A stretch of DNA of 64,000 nucleotides from Thermogemmatispora sp042408735. Lineage in GTDB: Bacteria; Chloroflexota; Ktedonobacteria; Ktedonobacterales; Ktedonobacteraceae. Position 1 is the first letter of the stretch; each line of letters starts with the position of its first letter. Position numbers and translations under genes: made by a program. Below, in pieces: positions 53,459 to 62,316 of the stretch. The stretch is taken from assembly GCF_042408735.1 (NCBI RefSeq), contig NZ_JBHOQV010000047.1, forward strand, positions 79,276 through 143,275, written 5' to 3'. The notes below the pieces were generated by a model that worked only from the letters and a program-made list of their open reading frames with translations, was not told the DNA's origin and did not search any database.

Positions 53459-56400
53459 GCTGCTCCCCCTCCCTCCCGCTGGCTGGCAGAGCAAGCTGGT
53501 CCCGCGTTCGCCTCTGTGAGTGCGTGTCCCTGGTCCTGCTTGTCCTCGTGGCCCCCACTGCGACAGCCGCCGGGCAAGTCCGTCGTCCTCGCCCAGTTCG
53601 CCTCCTGTGGCCCAGCGGCCCCAGCGGCCCCAGCGGCCCCAGCGGCCTGCCCTCGCCCTCGCCCTCGCCACTCCCGCGGATCGGTGGTGAGCAGCGGATA
53701 GAGTGCCTCACTCACAGGAAAGCGCAAGACGAGATGGTGCTGCTCTCCCAGCAGCAGCAGCCCCTCCCCTTTGCTGAGCGCCTTCAGCAGGCTCGCCTCT
53801 GCCTGGGAGAGATGAAAGAGCTGGAGCAGCCGATCGATCACCGCTGCCTCCTGAGCCAGGAGCAAGATACTCGCACAGTTGGCCAAGATCGAGGTGTGCT
53901 CAAGCAGCTCGATATGCTGCGTAATCGCATCAATGGAGAGAAAATGCTTCCGTGCCCGCTGAAAGAGCCGCTCGAGCAGCATTCTGCCCGGCTGAAATGG
54001 ATCAGCGTACAAGGACCAGAATTCATCTAGGACCAGACGGCGCGGACGCGGATCTTCTCGGACCAGACGCCACACCCAGTGAACCAGGATGTATTGAGCA
54101 ATGCCTTTCAAGGACTGAGGTAACCGACTCAGATCCATCACTACCAAGGAGGCCGTGCGGGCTTGATGCATCTGGGAGGCATCCGAGGAGAATAAGGAAG
54201 CTGCGCTGCCAGCAAAGAACGGCCGGAGGCGGTCAGCGAGAGTCAGCCCGAGCCTCGAACGGCGGGCCAGAATGCGACCAAGATCCTGCAACTGAGGCGC
54301 TTCTTTGCCCTCTTGCGAGCGAGGATCAGCAGAGATTCCTCGCTCACGGTAGCACTCCTGGATGGCCTCCTCTAGAAGCGACCGCTCCGCGGCAGACAGC
54401 CCCTGCTGCTGTGAGTGTGACAGCAGCAACTCCAGCAGGGACAGAATCCATTGAATCTGCTCGGCGAGGAGCCCCTCCTCGCCATCCAGTTCAGCCGCCC
54501 CGGGAGCAAGCTTGGGGAGGATGAAGGGATTCAATCCCCATCCGGGGCTCTGCGGGCCCCCAGCTCGCAAGAGCAGATGCGCTCCCCCCAGTCCCTCCAG
54601 AGAGGAAAGCGAGGCATACTCGCCTTCGGGATCAATGATGATCACTTGCACCGGTCCGGGAAGCGCCGCAGCCGCAGCGGGGGGCTGGCCCCCTCCGCTT
54701 CGCTGGCGCTCTCTCTGAAGCACCCAAGCCAGGGAGCTTTCTGCTGCCGCCTGCCGCCGATAGAGCTGCCTCAGCCTCAGCCAGCCCTGAGGGGGAGGCT
54801 GGTCCTGGCCCTCCTCGTCCAACTCGTGCAGCCGCGCTTGCTCTCCTGGCAGCTCTGGCTCTAGGAGGAGCTGCCGGTGCAGCTGTTGCCAGGCAGCCTC
54901 CTGCTGGGACCAGGCGAGCAGGCGGAGCACGTCCAGCTTGCATTTGAAAGACTTGCCAGCTCCGCTGCTGCCGATGATGAGTCGGTTCGCATTAGCGTTG
55001 GCCGAGTCCCAGCGATCGAGAAACACAGGGACGCCTTCTACCGTGCACCCTTCGAAGACGCCCATGACCCCCATGCGGCTCTGTCCCCCCAGCCCCAGCC
55101 CCAGGCTCGGGCTTGGACTTGGACTTGGACAGAGGAATGGAAAGCAGCTTGAGATGGTGCGAGTATCCAGAAGGAGTCGAGGACTGCAGGCCAGTGCCTC
55201 TTGCCCATGCCTGGATCCGGACAGTCCGGGCAGACAGGCTCGCCATACCACATCATGCTGGTAGTCGGCCCGAACTGCACAGATGCCCAGTTGCCGCAGG
55301 AGCAACTCGAGTTGCTCCGATGCCCGTTCTAGCTGGTCCCTGCCGCCCGAGACCGAGAGCAGCAGCACGCAGGAGACCAGCCAGAGTCGATCGCTGCCGG
55401 ATGCCAGTTGCTCCAACATCCGCTCCAGATCCAAGCGAGTAAAGCGCATATGGGGATCTGTAAGTTTTTGTCGCTCCTGCTGCATCAGCGTTAGTGATTG
55501 CACTTCCAGGAGTTTGCGCTTCAGCAGGCGCTGGACGGCACTGGAGGAAACCGGCCACAGATGCCAGCTCACTGTCAGCTCCACCCCCTGCTCCCAAGGG
55601 AAGGTGATGAGCGGCCAGAGCCAGAAGCCACGCACCTGGCGCGGCCAAGCTCGGACGACCCAGCCCACCTGCGGCTGGCCACTCACCAAGAACTCGCTCC
55701 TGGAAAGCTCCAGGGCCGTGGGTGCCACCCATTCCAGCCAGGAGCTGCCCAGCTCGGACTCGGGTTCCTCGCCCTCCCCCTCCCCCTCCCCCTCTTCCTC
55801 CTCCTCCTCTCGCTCTCGCTCTCGCTCCGGCGCTGGATCTCCTCTCCCTAGTCCCAACCCCAGCACCCCCAACTCGGGCCACGGCCAAGAGGTCAACTGC
55901 TGCGGATCCCATACGAGCGGGATGAGGCGATGCCCGGGCAGATAGCGCTGCGCGAGCACCTCGAGGACTGCCCCTGCTGAGAGACGCCGCACTGGCAACC
56001 CCAGGAGGGAAACCAGATGCAAGAGATCTCGGACTCGCTCTTCCAGCAGGTCGCGTTGTGCCTGTCTGGCCTGCACTTCGGCCAAGCGCTTCTGCCTCGC
56101 CGTTCTCCCCCATCTCAGGCGCCTGGAGAACGGCTCTCCAAGCAAGCTGGCCTCTGCCGACACGACCAAGAACACTCGTTGCCGGCGTGTTTCTGTCTGC
56201 ACGAGCTGCCGGATGAAGTGCTGCTCTTTCAGCCACCAGGGCCAGGGAGCACCGCCCGTGCCCGCTTCTGGATCCTTTTGCAGGAAGGGCCAGGCTTGCT
56301 CGATGAGCTGCTCCCGCTCGAGTATCGGCAGCCGACAGGAGCTGACAGCCTCATTCTGCAGCAGAATCTGGAGCGGGAAGTCCACAGCGAGGAGCAAGCG

Positions 56401-56610
56401 ACGGAAGCGTTCCAGCAGGTGCTCCTTGAAAGTGCTCTCACGCCACAGTGGGCTGACGCCTTCCACCTCCAGCAAGGCCACTGCCTCCTGACTGTGGGGG
56501 TACCAGAGCACTCCATCTGGGTCCAGAGCCAGGGGAAGGCTCTGCCAGAGGCATCCCCGCCCAGATCTCTGCTGGGGACGTTCCACTCGAGCACGAGGGC
56601 AGAATCTCAT
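53455..56610 (-). CDS. VirB4/TraE-like T4SS ATPase, 1051 aa
   Basis: ATG 56610 follows GAGGAAG. The C-terminal motor has Walker A IIGSSGAGKSF (about 543-553), IIIDPEGEYASL, Walker B LVLDEFWSLYAD (about 858-868) and AITQHIELLEHTSILANCAS, the Gln-containing motif of VirB4/ConE proteins. The N-terminal half has the CagE/TrbE-like region (LLLDTRTISSCFPF) interrupted by an acidic insert (EEEEEEGEGEGEGEE). The last 50 residues contain GAAGAAGAAG repeats. It powers assembly of the conjugation channel at the membrane. The stop overlaps the start of the coupling ATPase. Confidence 0.85.
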   Translation of the reverse strand: MRFCPRARVERPQQRSGRGCLWQSLPLALDPDGVLWYPHSQEAVALLEVEGVSPLWRESTFKEHLLERFRRLLLAVDFPLQILLQNEAVSSCRLPILEREQLIEQAWPFLQKDPEAGTGGAPWPWWLKEQHFIRQLVQTETRRQRVFLVVSAEASLLGEPFSRRLRWGRTARQKRLAEVQARQAQRDLLEERVRDLLHLVSLLGLPVRRLSAGAVLEVLAQRYLPGHRLIPLVWDPQQLTSWPWPELGVLGLGLGRGDPAPEREREREEEEEEGEGEGEGEEPESELGSSWLEWVAPTALELSRSEFLVSGQPQVGWVVRAWPRQVRGFWLWPLITFPWEQGVELTVSWHLWPVSSSAVQRLLKRKLLEVQSLTLMQQERQKLTDPHMRFTRLDLERMLEQLASGSDRLWLVSCVLLLSVSGGRDQLERASEQLELLLRQLGICAVRADYQHDVVWRACLPGLSGSRHGQEALACSPRLLLDTRTISSCFPFLCPSPSPSPSLGLGLGGQSRMGVMGVFEGCTVEGVPVFLDRWDSANANANRLIIGSSGAGKSFKCKLDVLRLLAWSQQEAAWQQLHRQLLLEPELPGEQARLHELDEEGQDQPPPQGWLRLRQLYRRQAAAESSLAWVLQRERQRSGGGQPPAAAAALPGPVQVIIIDPEGEYASLSSLEGLGGAHLLLRAGGPQSPGWGLNPFILPKLAPGAAELDGEEGLLAEQIQWILSLLELLLSHSQQQGLSAAERSLLEEAIQECYRERGISADPRSQEGKEAPQLQDLGRILARRSRLGLTLADRLRPFFAGSAASLFSSDASQMHQARTASLVVMDLSRLPQSLKGIAQYILVHWVWRLVREDPRPRRLVLDEFWSLYADPFQPGRMLLERLFQRARKHFLSIDAITQHIELLEHTSILANCASILLLAQEAAVIDRLLQLFHLSQAEASLLKALSKGEGLLLLGEQHHLVLRFPVSEALYPLLTTDPREWRGRGRGQAAGAAGAAGAAGPQEANWARTTDLPGGCRSGGHEDKQDQGHALTEANAGPACSASQREGGGAA

Positions 56611-56821
56611 CTTCCTCAGATCTCCTTCCTCTCCTTGATCCTGTCTTCACTTCGTTCTTGCTGGCTCTCGCTTGCTGCGAGTGCTGCGAGCCGCCAGAGG
56701 CGAGCCGCGAGTCGAGTCTGTGGAGACCCTCAGCTCAGCTCAGCTCAGCTCAGCTCAGACCGAGCCTCTGGAAGAGAGAAGGGGTCTGGCGTCTTCTGTC
56801 GCCTCGCTCCCGGCTCGCCTG
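56611..56821. repeat. Intergenic gap with a (CAGCT)n array
   Basis: The tract 56730-56759 is six tandem CAGCT units, between the VirB4-like start and the end of the CHAP/SLT gene. A ribosome-binding site for the VirB4-like gene lies at its left edge. Confidence 0.65.
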
Positions 56822-58006
56822 CTAGCTGCCTGCGAGAATCGTGTGGATGTACGCCTGGGTTTCTGCTGGCAGACAGCTCAACCAGGCAGCGCCACAGGCG
56901 TTGAGGGCTTGTTGGAGCTGGCCGGGGCCGGCATTGTAGGCAGCCAGCGCTTGAGCATAGTCGCCTCCATAGCGGGAGACATAGCTCGCCATCAGGCGAG
57001 CAGCCCCACGCAGGGCCTCAACGGGGTCCCAGGGATCAACCCCCAGGCCGGCGGCGGTACTGGGCAGCAACTGGGCGATGCCTACAGCGCCTGCAGGCGA
57101 GACAGCGTCTGGGTTGAAGCCACTCTCCACATCGATCTGGCGCACAAAGAAGGCCGGTGGCAGCCCAACGTCCAGGGCAGCCTGGTATGCTACCTGGACA
57201 TACGGCAGAGAGGAGGAGGCCACATGGAGCTGCTGAGCCAGCCGCTGGGCTGCCGCGGTCACCTCGTGGGTCGGAGCCGGAGCCAGGGCCGTGCGAGCAG
57301 CTCTGGCTCCGGCTCCGGCTCGTGCCGGAACGTGACGGATGTATCCCAGAACCTGGTAGCCCGGCCAGTCGAGCTTCAGCCTTCCCGAGACGAAGTCGAA
57401 GGATTCGATGGCCAAGGGAGCGTTGGCCTGAGCAATGGTAACTCTTCCAGTCCGGGCCTGCGCCTGCGCCTGCGCCGGTCCACTGGTCTGGGTCCACTGA
57501 ACCGCCACGACAACGGCCACGTGACCCGGTCCGCCCAGGCTCGAAAGCACCAAGATATCGCCGGGCAAAGGCAGTCCCTCTCCATCAGGGATTTCCTCCC
57601 AGCCCACTCGACTTCCGCGGGAGTAGAGGCGCCAAAATTCCTCCGCGTTGCCGACGGCTGGCAACGGATCCCCCGCGAGCGCATAGGCCGCGGTGACCAG
57701 CATGACGCATTGCAAGTTCCCGTTTTGCCAGGACGCGCATCCGGGGCACTCCTGCTGCCAGAAGGCAATCGCTGCCCGAGGGAATCCGGCGTCATAACAT
57801 TGATTCAGTTGCTCGGGGCCACAACGGTGCAGATGGGCAGCCATCTGGAGCGCTGCCTCCACGATCGCAGGAGCTGCCGGATTCTCTCCCCATCCTGCCG
57901 CCTGGCTCATGGCCCAGATCTCTCCCGTGCCACTGAGGCTCAGCAACAGGATCCCACAGCAGAAGACTGCTACTACCAGCGGCAGCAGCCCTGAGACCAG
58001 GTTCAC
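56822..58006 (-). CDS. CHAP amidase + SLT lytic transglycosylase (VirB1-like)
   Basis: The 394-aa cell-wall hydrolase has an N-terminal membrane anchor/signal (LLPLVVAVFCCGILLLSLSG). A CHAP-type domain (about 45-225) carries Cys100 in GNLQCVMLVTAAY and His162 in GGPGHVAVVV. A linker with AQAQAQ precedes an SLT domain (about 245-394) with Glu294 in IDVESGFNPDAVSPAGAVGI, AQLLPSTAAG and ALAAYNAGPG. Two-domain wall hydrolases of this kind open peptidoglycan for conjugation channels in Gram-positive systems, though the usual order is SLT then CHAP. The start is GTG 58006, overlapping the upstream stop (GTGA). Confidence 0.9.
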   Translation of the reverse strand: MNLVSGLLPLVVAVFCCGILLLSLSGTGEIWAMSQAAGWGENPAAPAIVEAALQMAAHLHRCGPEQLNQCYDAGFPRAAIAFWQQECPGCASWQNGNLQCVMLVTAAYALAGDPLPAVGNAEEFWRLYSRGSRVGWEEIPDGEGLPLPGDILVLSSLGGPGHVAVVVAVQWTQTSGPAQAQAQARTGRVTIAQANAPLAIESFDFVSGRLKLDWPGYQVLGYIRHVPARAGAGARAARTALAPAPTHEVTAAAQRLAQQLHVASSSLPYVQVAYQAALDVGLPPAFFVRQIDVESGFNPDAVSPAGAVGIAQLLPSTAAGLGVDPWDPVEALRGAARLMASYVSRYGGDYAQALAAYNAGPGQLQQALNACGAAWLSCLPAETQAYIHTILAGS

Positions 58007-59037
58007 TGCTCTTCCCTCCCAGGAGCCATCCTCGCCCCAGCCAGCGCCGGCTCAGGCTCCGGGGACCCTGGCTCCCGCTCCGGCTCCCGCTCCGGCCATG
58101 GCAACGGGAGCCAGCGCCGGCGACGGCGACGACTGTCCCTGTTGCGATTGTCCTGCTGCTCCTGCTGCTCCTGCTGCTCCTGCGAGCGCGAGTCGGAGCA
58201 AGAGGGGCTCAGGTCACCAGCCTCCTGCGGGGCTGGCTCTCGCCCCTGCGCTGTCAGGGCGAGCGTCCGTATCAACCGCTCACGAGCCGGATTCGGCTCT
58301 GCTAGCTGGCACCGATGCCGCCGAGACCAATAGCGAGCGACCACGAGCAGGAACCTCTCCAAGTGAGGACCATAGGGGCCCTGAGGGCGGACAAAGCCGA
58401 ACGCTCCAGCGACAGCCATGGGCAAGCTTGCTATCACGAGCCGGGCCACCAGCCCCCAAGGAGATGCGAATGAGAGGGACAGGGGCTGAGCCGCCAGCGC
58501 GTTCCAGCACGCCACGGAACTGGCCATGCCCAGGCCAAGAAATCCCCCCTGACGCAGAGAGATACTTACTCCTCCTAGGGGAGTGGGAATCTCCCAGCGA
58601 TCTTCTTGGTCGAGGTCGAGACAAGTGGTCTCCCTCTCGGGAAGATCTCTCCCTCCTGCCGCGGACGCAGCCACAGCAGCCAGGAAGGCCGCAGGGGGTC
58701 GGGAGATGGCGATCTTCTCGCTCCGACTCTCTCCCCTTCTTTGAGCCGGGGCGTCCCTTTCCTCGCCCTTACCCTCATCCTCGCTGCGCCCCCGGACTTC
58801 CCAGAGGCTGTGGCAAAGCTGCTCCTGCCGCTGCTCACTGGACCCAGTGGGCGCCTGAAGGTCTTTCCGCACAGGGGACAGAGGGCATGCTCTCCTCTCG
58901 CTCTCGCCGTCTTGAAGCCCAGGCCCAGGCCTAGGCCCAGGCCCAGCAGTCTGGTCAGAATAGGAAAAAGCCAAGCGTCCCCGACCTGCGTTTGCGTCCG
59001 GGGACAGGTGCACTTGCTCGGTGAGTCGTCTCTGCAT
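58003..59037 (-). CDS. PrgI/VirB3-like membrane protein with long disordered arms
   Basis: Of 344 residues, only about 145-250 are ordered: RWEIPTPLGGVSISLRQGGF, two membrane spans (LGLGMASSVACWNALAA; LVARLVIASLPMAVAGAFGF), then GPHLERFLLVVARYWSRRH, the layout of PrgI-family proteins, the VirB3 counterpart in Gram-positive conjugation. The N-terminal 140 residues and the last 90 are disordered and charged, with EQQEQQEQQ and RRRRRR runs. Normal PrgI proteins have about 100-130 aa, so the arms are unusual. It overlaps the CHAP/SLT gene by 4 nt. ATG 59037 has an AGGACGG-like site. Confidence 0.65.
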   Translation of the reverse strand: MQRRLTEQVHLSPDANAGRGRLAFSYSDQTAGPGPRPGPGLQDGESERRACPLSPVRKDLQAPTGSSEQRQEQLCHSLWEVRGRSEDEGKGEERDAPAQRRGESRSEKIAISRPPAAFLAAVAASAAGGRDLPERETTCLDLDQEDRWEIPTPLGGVSISLRQGGFLGLGMASSVACWNALAAQPLSLSFASPWGLVARLVIASLPMAVAGAFGFVRPQGPYGPHLERFLLVVARYWSRRHRCQLAEPNPARERLIRTLALTAQGREPAPQEAGDLSPSCSDSRSQEQQEQQEQQDNRNRDSRRRRRRWLPLPWPEREPEREPGSPEPEPALAGARMAPGREEQ

Positions 59038-59191
59038 GCGTCCGTCCTGTTTCCGTCCCGTTGCTCTCCCATCGGCACTGTCGGCAGCGAGGCAAGCCAG
59101 CCTGACCTGACTCGCCAGGCCAGCCTATCCCTCTGTCTGCCTTGCTGCCTGACTGTTGACCTGTCTGAGGAGCTGAGCTTCACTCAGCTGA

Positions 59192-59252
59192 ACTGGCTAG
59201 CTGAGCTGAGCTGAGCTGAGCTGAACTGAACTGAGCTGAGCTGAGCTGAGCT
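59192..59252. repeat. (CTGAG)n array upstream of the PrgI-like gene
   Basis: About ten CTGAG/CTGAA pentamers run up to the stop codon of the pilin-like gene. The array separates the pilin from the PrgI-like gene and is the longest of the element's pentamer arrays. Confidence 0.8.
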
Positions 59253-59602
59253 TAGTGCCCAGATCCCGTTCCTGGCGTTCCGGCAATGGTCGCGACCAGT
59301 TGTGGCGCAATCGTTGCTGCCAGCACAACGAGGATCAACCCTACCACCACCCCCCATGCTGCACGTCTCAGGTGCGTAGCCCGGCCCACATTGTCTGCGT
59401 CGACGAACATGTACATGAGTCCGATGATCGCGAGGGCTAACGCCGCCGCGCCACCGGCTAGCCCCGCCAGCAGCGTCGCAAGACGCTGCAAGGCTCCGTT
59501 AATGCCCGTGGGATCTGGGCTTGCAGCCACTGCAGCGACAGCCAGACCTACCAGCATGCCCTTGGCCTTCGCTGCAGGCCAGAGCCACAACAGTCCGCGC
59601 AT
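59252..59602 (-). CDS. VirB2/TrbC-like pilin subunit
   Basis: The 116-aa protein has two long hydrophobic helices (LLAGLAGGAAALALAIIGLM; AAWGVVVGLILVVLAATIAP) joined by a short polar loop (FVDADNVGRATHLRR), preceded by an N-terminal hydrophobic segment that may be a signal. This is the TrbC/VirB2 pilin pattern; the PFVDADNVG-like loop and the WGVVVGLILV helix are typical of Gram-positive members. GGAGAG lies about 9 nt before ATG 59602. It sits between the VirB6- and PrgI-like genes, as expected. Confidence 0.75.
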   Translation of the reverse strand: MRGLLWLWPAAKAKGMLVGLAVAAVAASPDPTGINGALQRLATLLAGLAGGAAALALAIIGLMYMFVDADNVGRATHLRRAAWGVVVGLILVVLAATIAPQLVATIAGTPGTGSGH

Positions 59603-59737
59603 ACGTTCTTCTCTCCTCCTCTCAAGTTACGCTCTGTCTTTCCTATTCGCCTTATCAGAGAAGAAAATCTTCTTTTTCTCTCACATCTCTTTTTCCTCCT
59701 GCTCCTCTCTTCTCCTCCCTTTCCGTGCCTGGGAGCC

Positions 59738-61654
59738 TTAGAGCCAGAGAGAGAGCAGGACAGCGAGCTGCTCTCCCACTGCTGGGAGACTGCCTTGAGC
59801 TGCCTGGACAGAGCGCGACAGCAACGCTGGCATGCGAAATGCTAGATAGCAAGCTGCCAGGCCGACGAGCAGAGACAGCGGCGTAGCAGTGGCGTGTCCT
59901 AATCCTGCGATCAAGGCGGCTCCCATCCCCAGGCTGATGTCCTGCAGCACCTGCACGAGCAGGAGTTCTCCCAAGAGCGTGGCGGCCAGTCGTCCATAGG
60001 GACGCAGTCCGGGCGTGGCCCAAGCGAGTGCCCAGACGGGCAGGAGGATGAGCAATACATCTAAGAGGGCAATTTGCACGAGCCGGACCAGGGACAGCAG
60101 GAGCAGAACTACCAGAGCCACAACGGCAAAGATGATCCACGCCAACGGGGCAGTGATGGTTCGGAGGGCCGAAAAGAGGTCAGTGAAGCCTAAGGCGCCA
60201 GCCGAGCTGCTGCCAAAGGCGAACAGGAACTCGCGCGCGCACTGATTGCTCAGCTCAATCAATTGGCAGAGTAGGGGAAAGCTCAGCCCGCCCGCCAGCG
60301 CCAGGAGGAGATCCCACAAGACAGTCGACGTCGACAGCCAGGCTCCCCCTCCCCCGACACTTGCCCGCAGCAGCCGATATCCCTCCAGGACCAAGGCCAG
60401 CGTGAGCAGGCCGCTCACCATCCCCAGGCTCAGCCGGTAGCCGGCCACGACTACGAAATGCCCATACGTGAGACTCTTTGGGGTCTCAAACATGAACGTA
60501 AAGCTGCCCAGCCAGTCGAGCAGCTGTGACCAGACGTCTGCGACAAGCTGCTCCACCCCTGCCCAGAACCCGTCGAAAAAGAAGTTCCCTGTTGACACAG
60601 GAGGGGGCGAGAGAGGCGAGTTCGCCGGCGTCGGCGACGAACTCGTCGCCGGGTTCGTGGCTGAGTTCGTGGCTGAGCGAGCTTGTTCTTGTTGAGCCAA
60701 GAGCTGATTGGCGAAGCCACAGGCCGGGGCAAATGGTCCATGCTCCGTCATGGGGAGACGGTGGCAGTGCTTCGGATCGGCAGGTCGGCAGGCCGGATCC
60801 GGATCCGCCGGATTGGCTTGCCCGTTGGCCAGCGGGTGACAATCGGTTCCTGGAGGCGATGGCGGCTGGGCGAGGGCCACCTTGTATGCCGGCAGACAGT
60901 CCGGATTCGGTGGACCGACCTGCACACGATGGCAGCGCTGCGGATCAATGGGCAGACAGGCCGGATCCGTATCGTAGGGGTTAGCCTCCCCGTCAGGGAG
61001 TGGATGGCATCCGTCAGTGGGAGAACGGTGGAGCGCAGTCTGGTAGACGGGCAGACAAGCTGGAGCTGAAGGGTGGTCACTGGGAAGCGGATGAGGACAG
61101 TGCTCCGGATCGCTCGGCTGGCAGGCCGGATCCGTATCAGCAGGATTGGCTTCCCCATTGGCCAGCGGGTGACAGGGTCCTGCCGCCGCGCTGGCTCCGG
61201 CTCCGGCTGCCCCCAAGAACCCATCTTCCCCGCTGGACCAGTCGCTCTCTGCTCCCTGCCCGCCCCAGTCCGAGCCTGGCGCACTCAGACGAGCAGGGGA
61301 GGAGGCACTTGGAACCGGCGTGTCCTTCCCACCCCGCTCCGGCGCGGGTCCCGCCAGCAGAAACAAGATGAGTCCGATGAGAGCCAGGCCGATCACCCAG
61401 CCTAGCTGCCCTTTATTCCCCTCTATACCTCTTTTGTTTCTTCCACGCTCACGTCTCAGCAGGTCTGTCGGGTCCGGCTTCAGCCAGGACTGAGAGGGGG
61501 CTGGATCAGAGGACAGATAGCCCCCGCCTGGATCTGGGGGAGGAACCTCCCCCGCCCCCTGCAGCAGCGGAGGTTCCTCCCTCCAGCAATAGCAGGAATG
61601 GAGGGAGCCATGAGCACGAGAGCGAACCATCTGCTGAGTCCCAGTCTTGGTCAT
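59738..61654 (-). CDS. VirB6/TrbL-like polytopic protein with N-terminal Cys-rich triple repeat
   Basis: Of 638 residues, the C-terminal 290 have six to seven spans (FVVVAGYRLSLGMVSGLLTL, IIFAVVALVVLLLLSLV, LLDVLLILLPVWALAWA), the TrbL/VirB6 channel layout. Before it, a span at about 84-101 (LGWVIGLALIGLILFLLAG) leads to three tandem units of about 50 aa (160-320), each beginning CHPL-x-(N/D)G-x-ANP and containing DPAC and a Cys-His pair. The acidic DG...D.DPAC spacing recalls calcium-binding thrombospondin type 3 repeats. This part should face outward. The start is uncertain; ATG 61654 is the longest frame, with no strong ribosome-binding site. Confidence 0.7.
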   Translation of the reverse strand: MTKTGTQQMVRSRAHGSLHSCYCWREEPPLLQGAGEVPPPDPGGGYLSSDPAPSQSWLKPDPTDLLRRERGRNKRGIEGNKGQLGWVIGLALIGLILFLLAGPAPERGGKDTPVPSASSPARLSAPGSDWGGQGAESDWSSGEDGFLGAAGAGASAAAGPCHPLANGEANPADTDPACQPSDPEHCPHPLPSDHPSAPACLPVYQTALHRSPTDGCHPLPDGEANPYDTDPACLPIDPQRCHRVQVGPPNPDCLPAYKVALAQPPSPPGTDCHPLANGQANPADPDPACRPADPKHCHRLPMTEHGPFAPACGFANQLLAQQEQARSATNSATNPATSSSPTPANSPLSPPPVSTGNFFFDGFWAGVEQLVADVWSQLLDWLGSFTFMFETPKSLTYGHFVVVAGYRLSLGMVSGLLTLALVLEGYRLLRASVGGGGAWLSTSTVLWDLLLALAGGLSFPLLCQLIELSNQCAREFLFAFGSSSAGALGFTDLFSALRTITAPLAWIIFAVVALVVLLLLSLVRLVQIALLDVLLILLPVWALAWATPGLRPYGRLAATLLGELLLVQVLQDISLGMGAALIAGLGHATATPLSLLVGLAACYLAFRMPALLSRSVQAAQGSLPAVGEQLAVLLSLWL

Positions 61655-62004
61655 GATCGTGGTCGCTCAGAGGGTACGCAGGCCTCGGAGCCAGGTGGCA
61701 CTCGTTGTGGCTCTGGCTGGCCTCTAGCTGGCCTCTGGCTGGCTGGCTCCGGCCTCCGGCCCCAAGGATCCGCGCCGTCCCCGTCCACTCGCCGCTTGTG
61801 ACTCTCCATGCCCCGGTTGCAGTTCAGGAGTGTCATGACGGTGCCGCCTCTCTGCTCTGTGGGGGTCCTTTTCCTTCAGGACCCTTGGGTCCTGCCCCTC
61901 CAGGCACTCGTTTCTTTCCTCACACCTCCTCCTCACACCTCCTCCCTCTCTCGTTCTCCCACAGGAGGCTACCAGAGGAGAGGCAAGATGAACAGGGGAT
62001 GGGC

Positions 62005-62064
62005 TGGTCAACTTTGGCCAGTCAGATGGTCCCCCTTGACCAGTGAGCTGGTCAAAGTTGACCA
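62005..62064. promoter_or_regulatory. Three 16-bp palindromic operators with exact 22-bp period
   Basis: TGGTCAACTTTGGCCA (62005-62020), TGGTCCCCCTTGACCA (62027-62042) and TGGTCAAAGTTGACCA (62049-62064) share TGGTCAA-NN-TTGACCA; the third is perfect, the first has one and the second two mismatched positions. Start-to-start distance is 22 bp twice, about two helical turns. They fit cooperative repressor binding upstream of the transfer operon, or replication iterons. Confidence 0.7.
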
Positions 62065-62287
62065 CGTGCGGTACCCGATTCCTCTATTTTGTTCGTGTTC
62101 GTGGGATGTCATCGAACGTCGTGGAAGAAGCTCCGACGCAGAAGCCGTCGCGAATCTGCCAGATGGGTCTACCAGGGGCGGCAGATTGCTCTGGAGCTGT
62201 CTAACTCCTCTGATGCTCTTCTTCCCTGGAGAACATGAAAAATCCGTGAAGAAAGCGAGAGGAGGATCTTGACACCCCCACTGCGCA

Positions 62288-62316
62288 TTGACAAGCAGCT
62301 ACCGTTTCTCTATATA
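62288..62316 (+). promoter_or_regulatory. Strong sigma70 promoter for the methyltransferase
   Basis: TTGACA (62288-62293), a 17-bp spacer and TATATA (62311-62316, within TATATATAA), 72 nt before ATG 62388. Confidence 0.65.

Larger units (their letters stand above)
38633..62300 (-). mobile_element. Putative integrative/conjugative element with a PrgI-type T4SS
   Basis: A 23-kb block transcribed almost wholly leftward carries VirB6-, VirB2-, VirB3/PrgI-, VirB1-, VirB4- and VirD4-like genes, a Replic_Relax protein, a ssDNA-annealing protein and unique hypothetical proteins. Gene style differs sharply from the flanks: simple amino-acid repeats, pentanucleotide arrays between genes and high Trp/Arg/Pro content. 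VirB4 plus PrgI plus CHAP/SLT corresponds to the FATA class of conjugation systems of Gram-positive bacteria (family knowledge). No integrase and no matching att repeats were found, so the edges are approximate; it could equally be an integrated plasmid. Confidence 0.7.

Noticed and set aside
56672..58934. Plus-strand frames of 340-440 codons opposite the T4SS genes
   Set aside because: Antisense to the CHAP/SLT and PrgI-like genes, which have clear motifs and overlapping start/stop codons.
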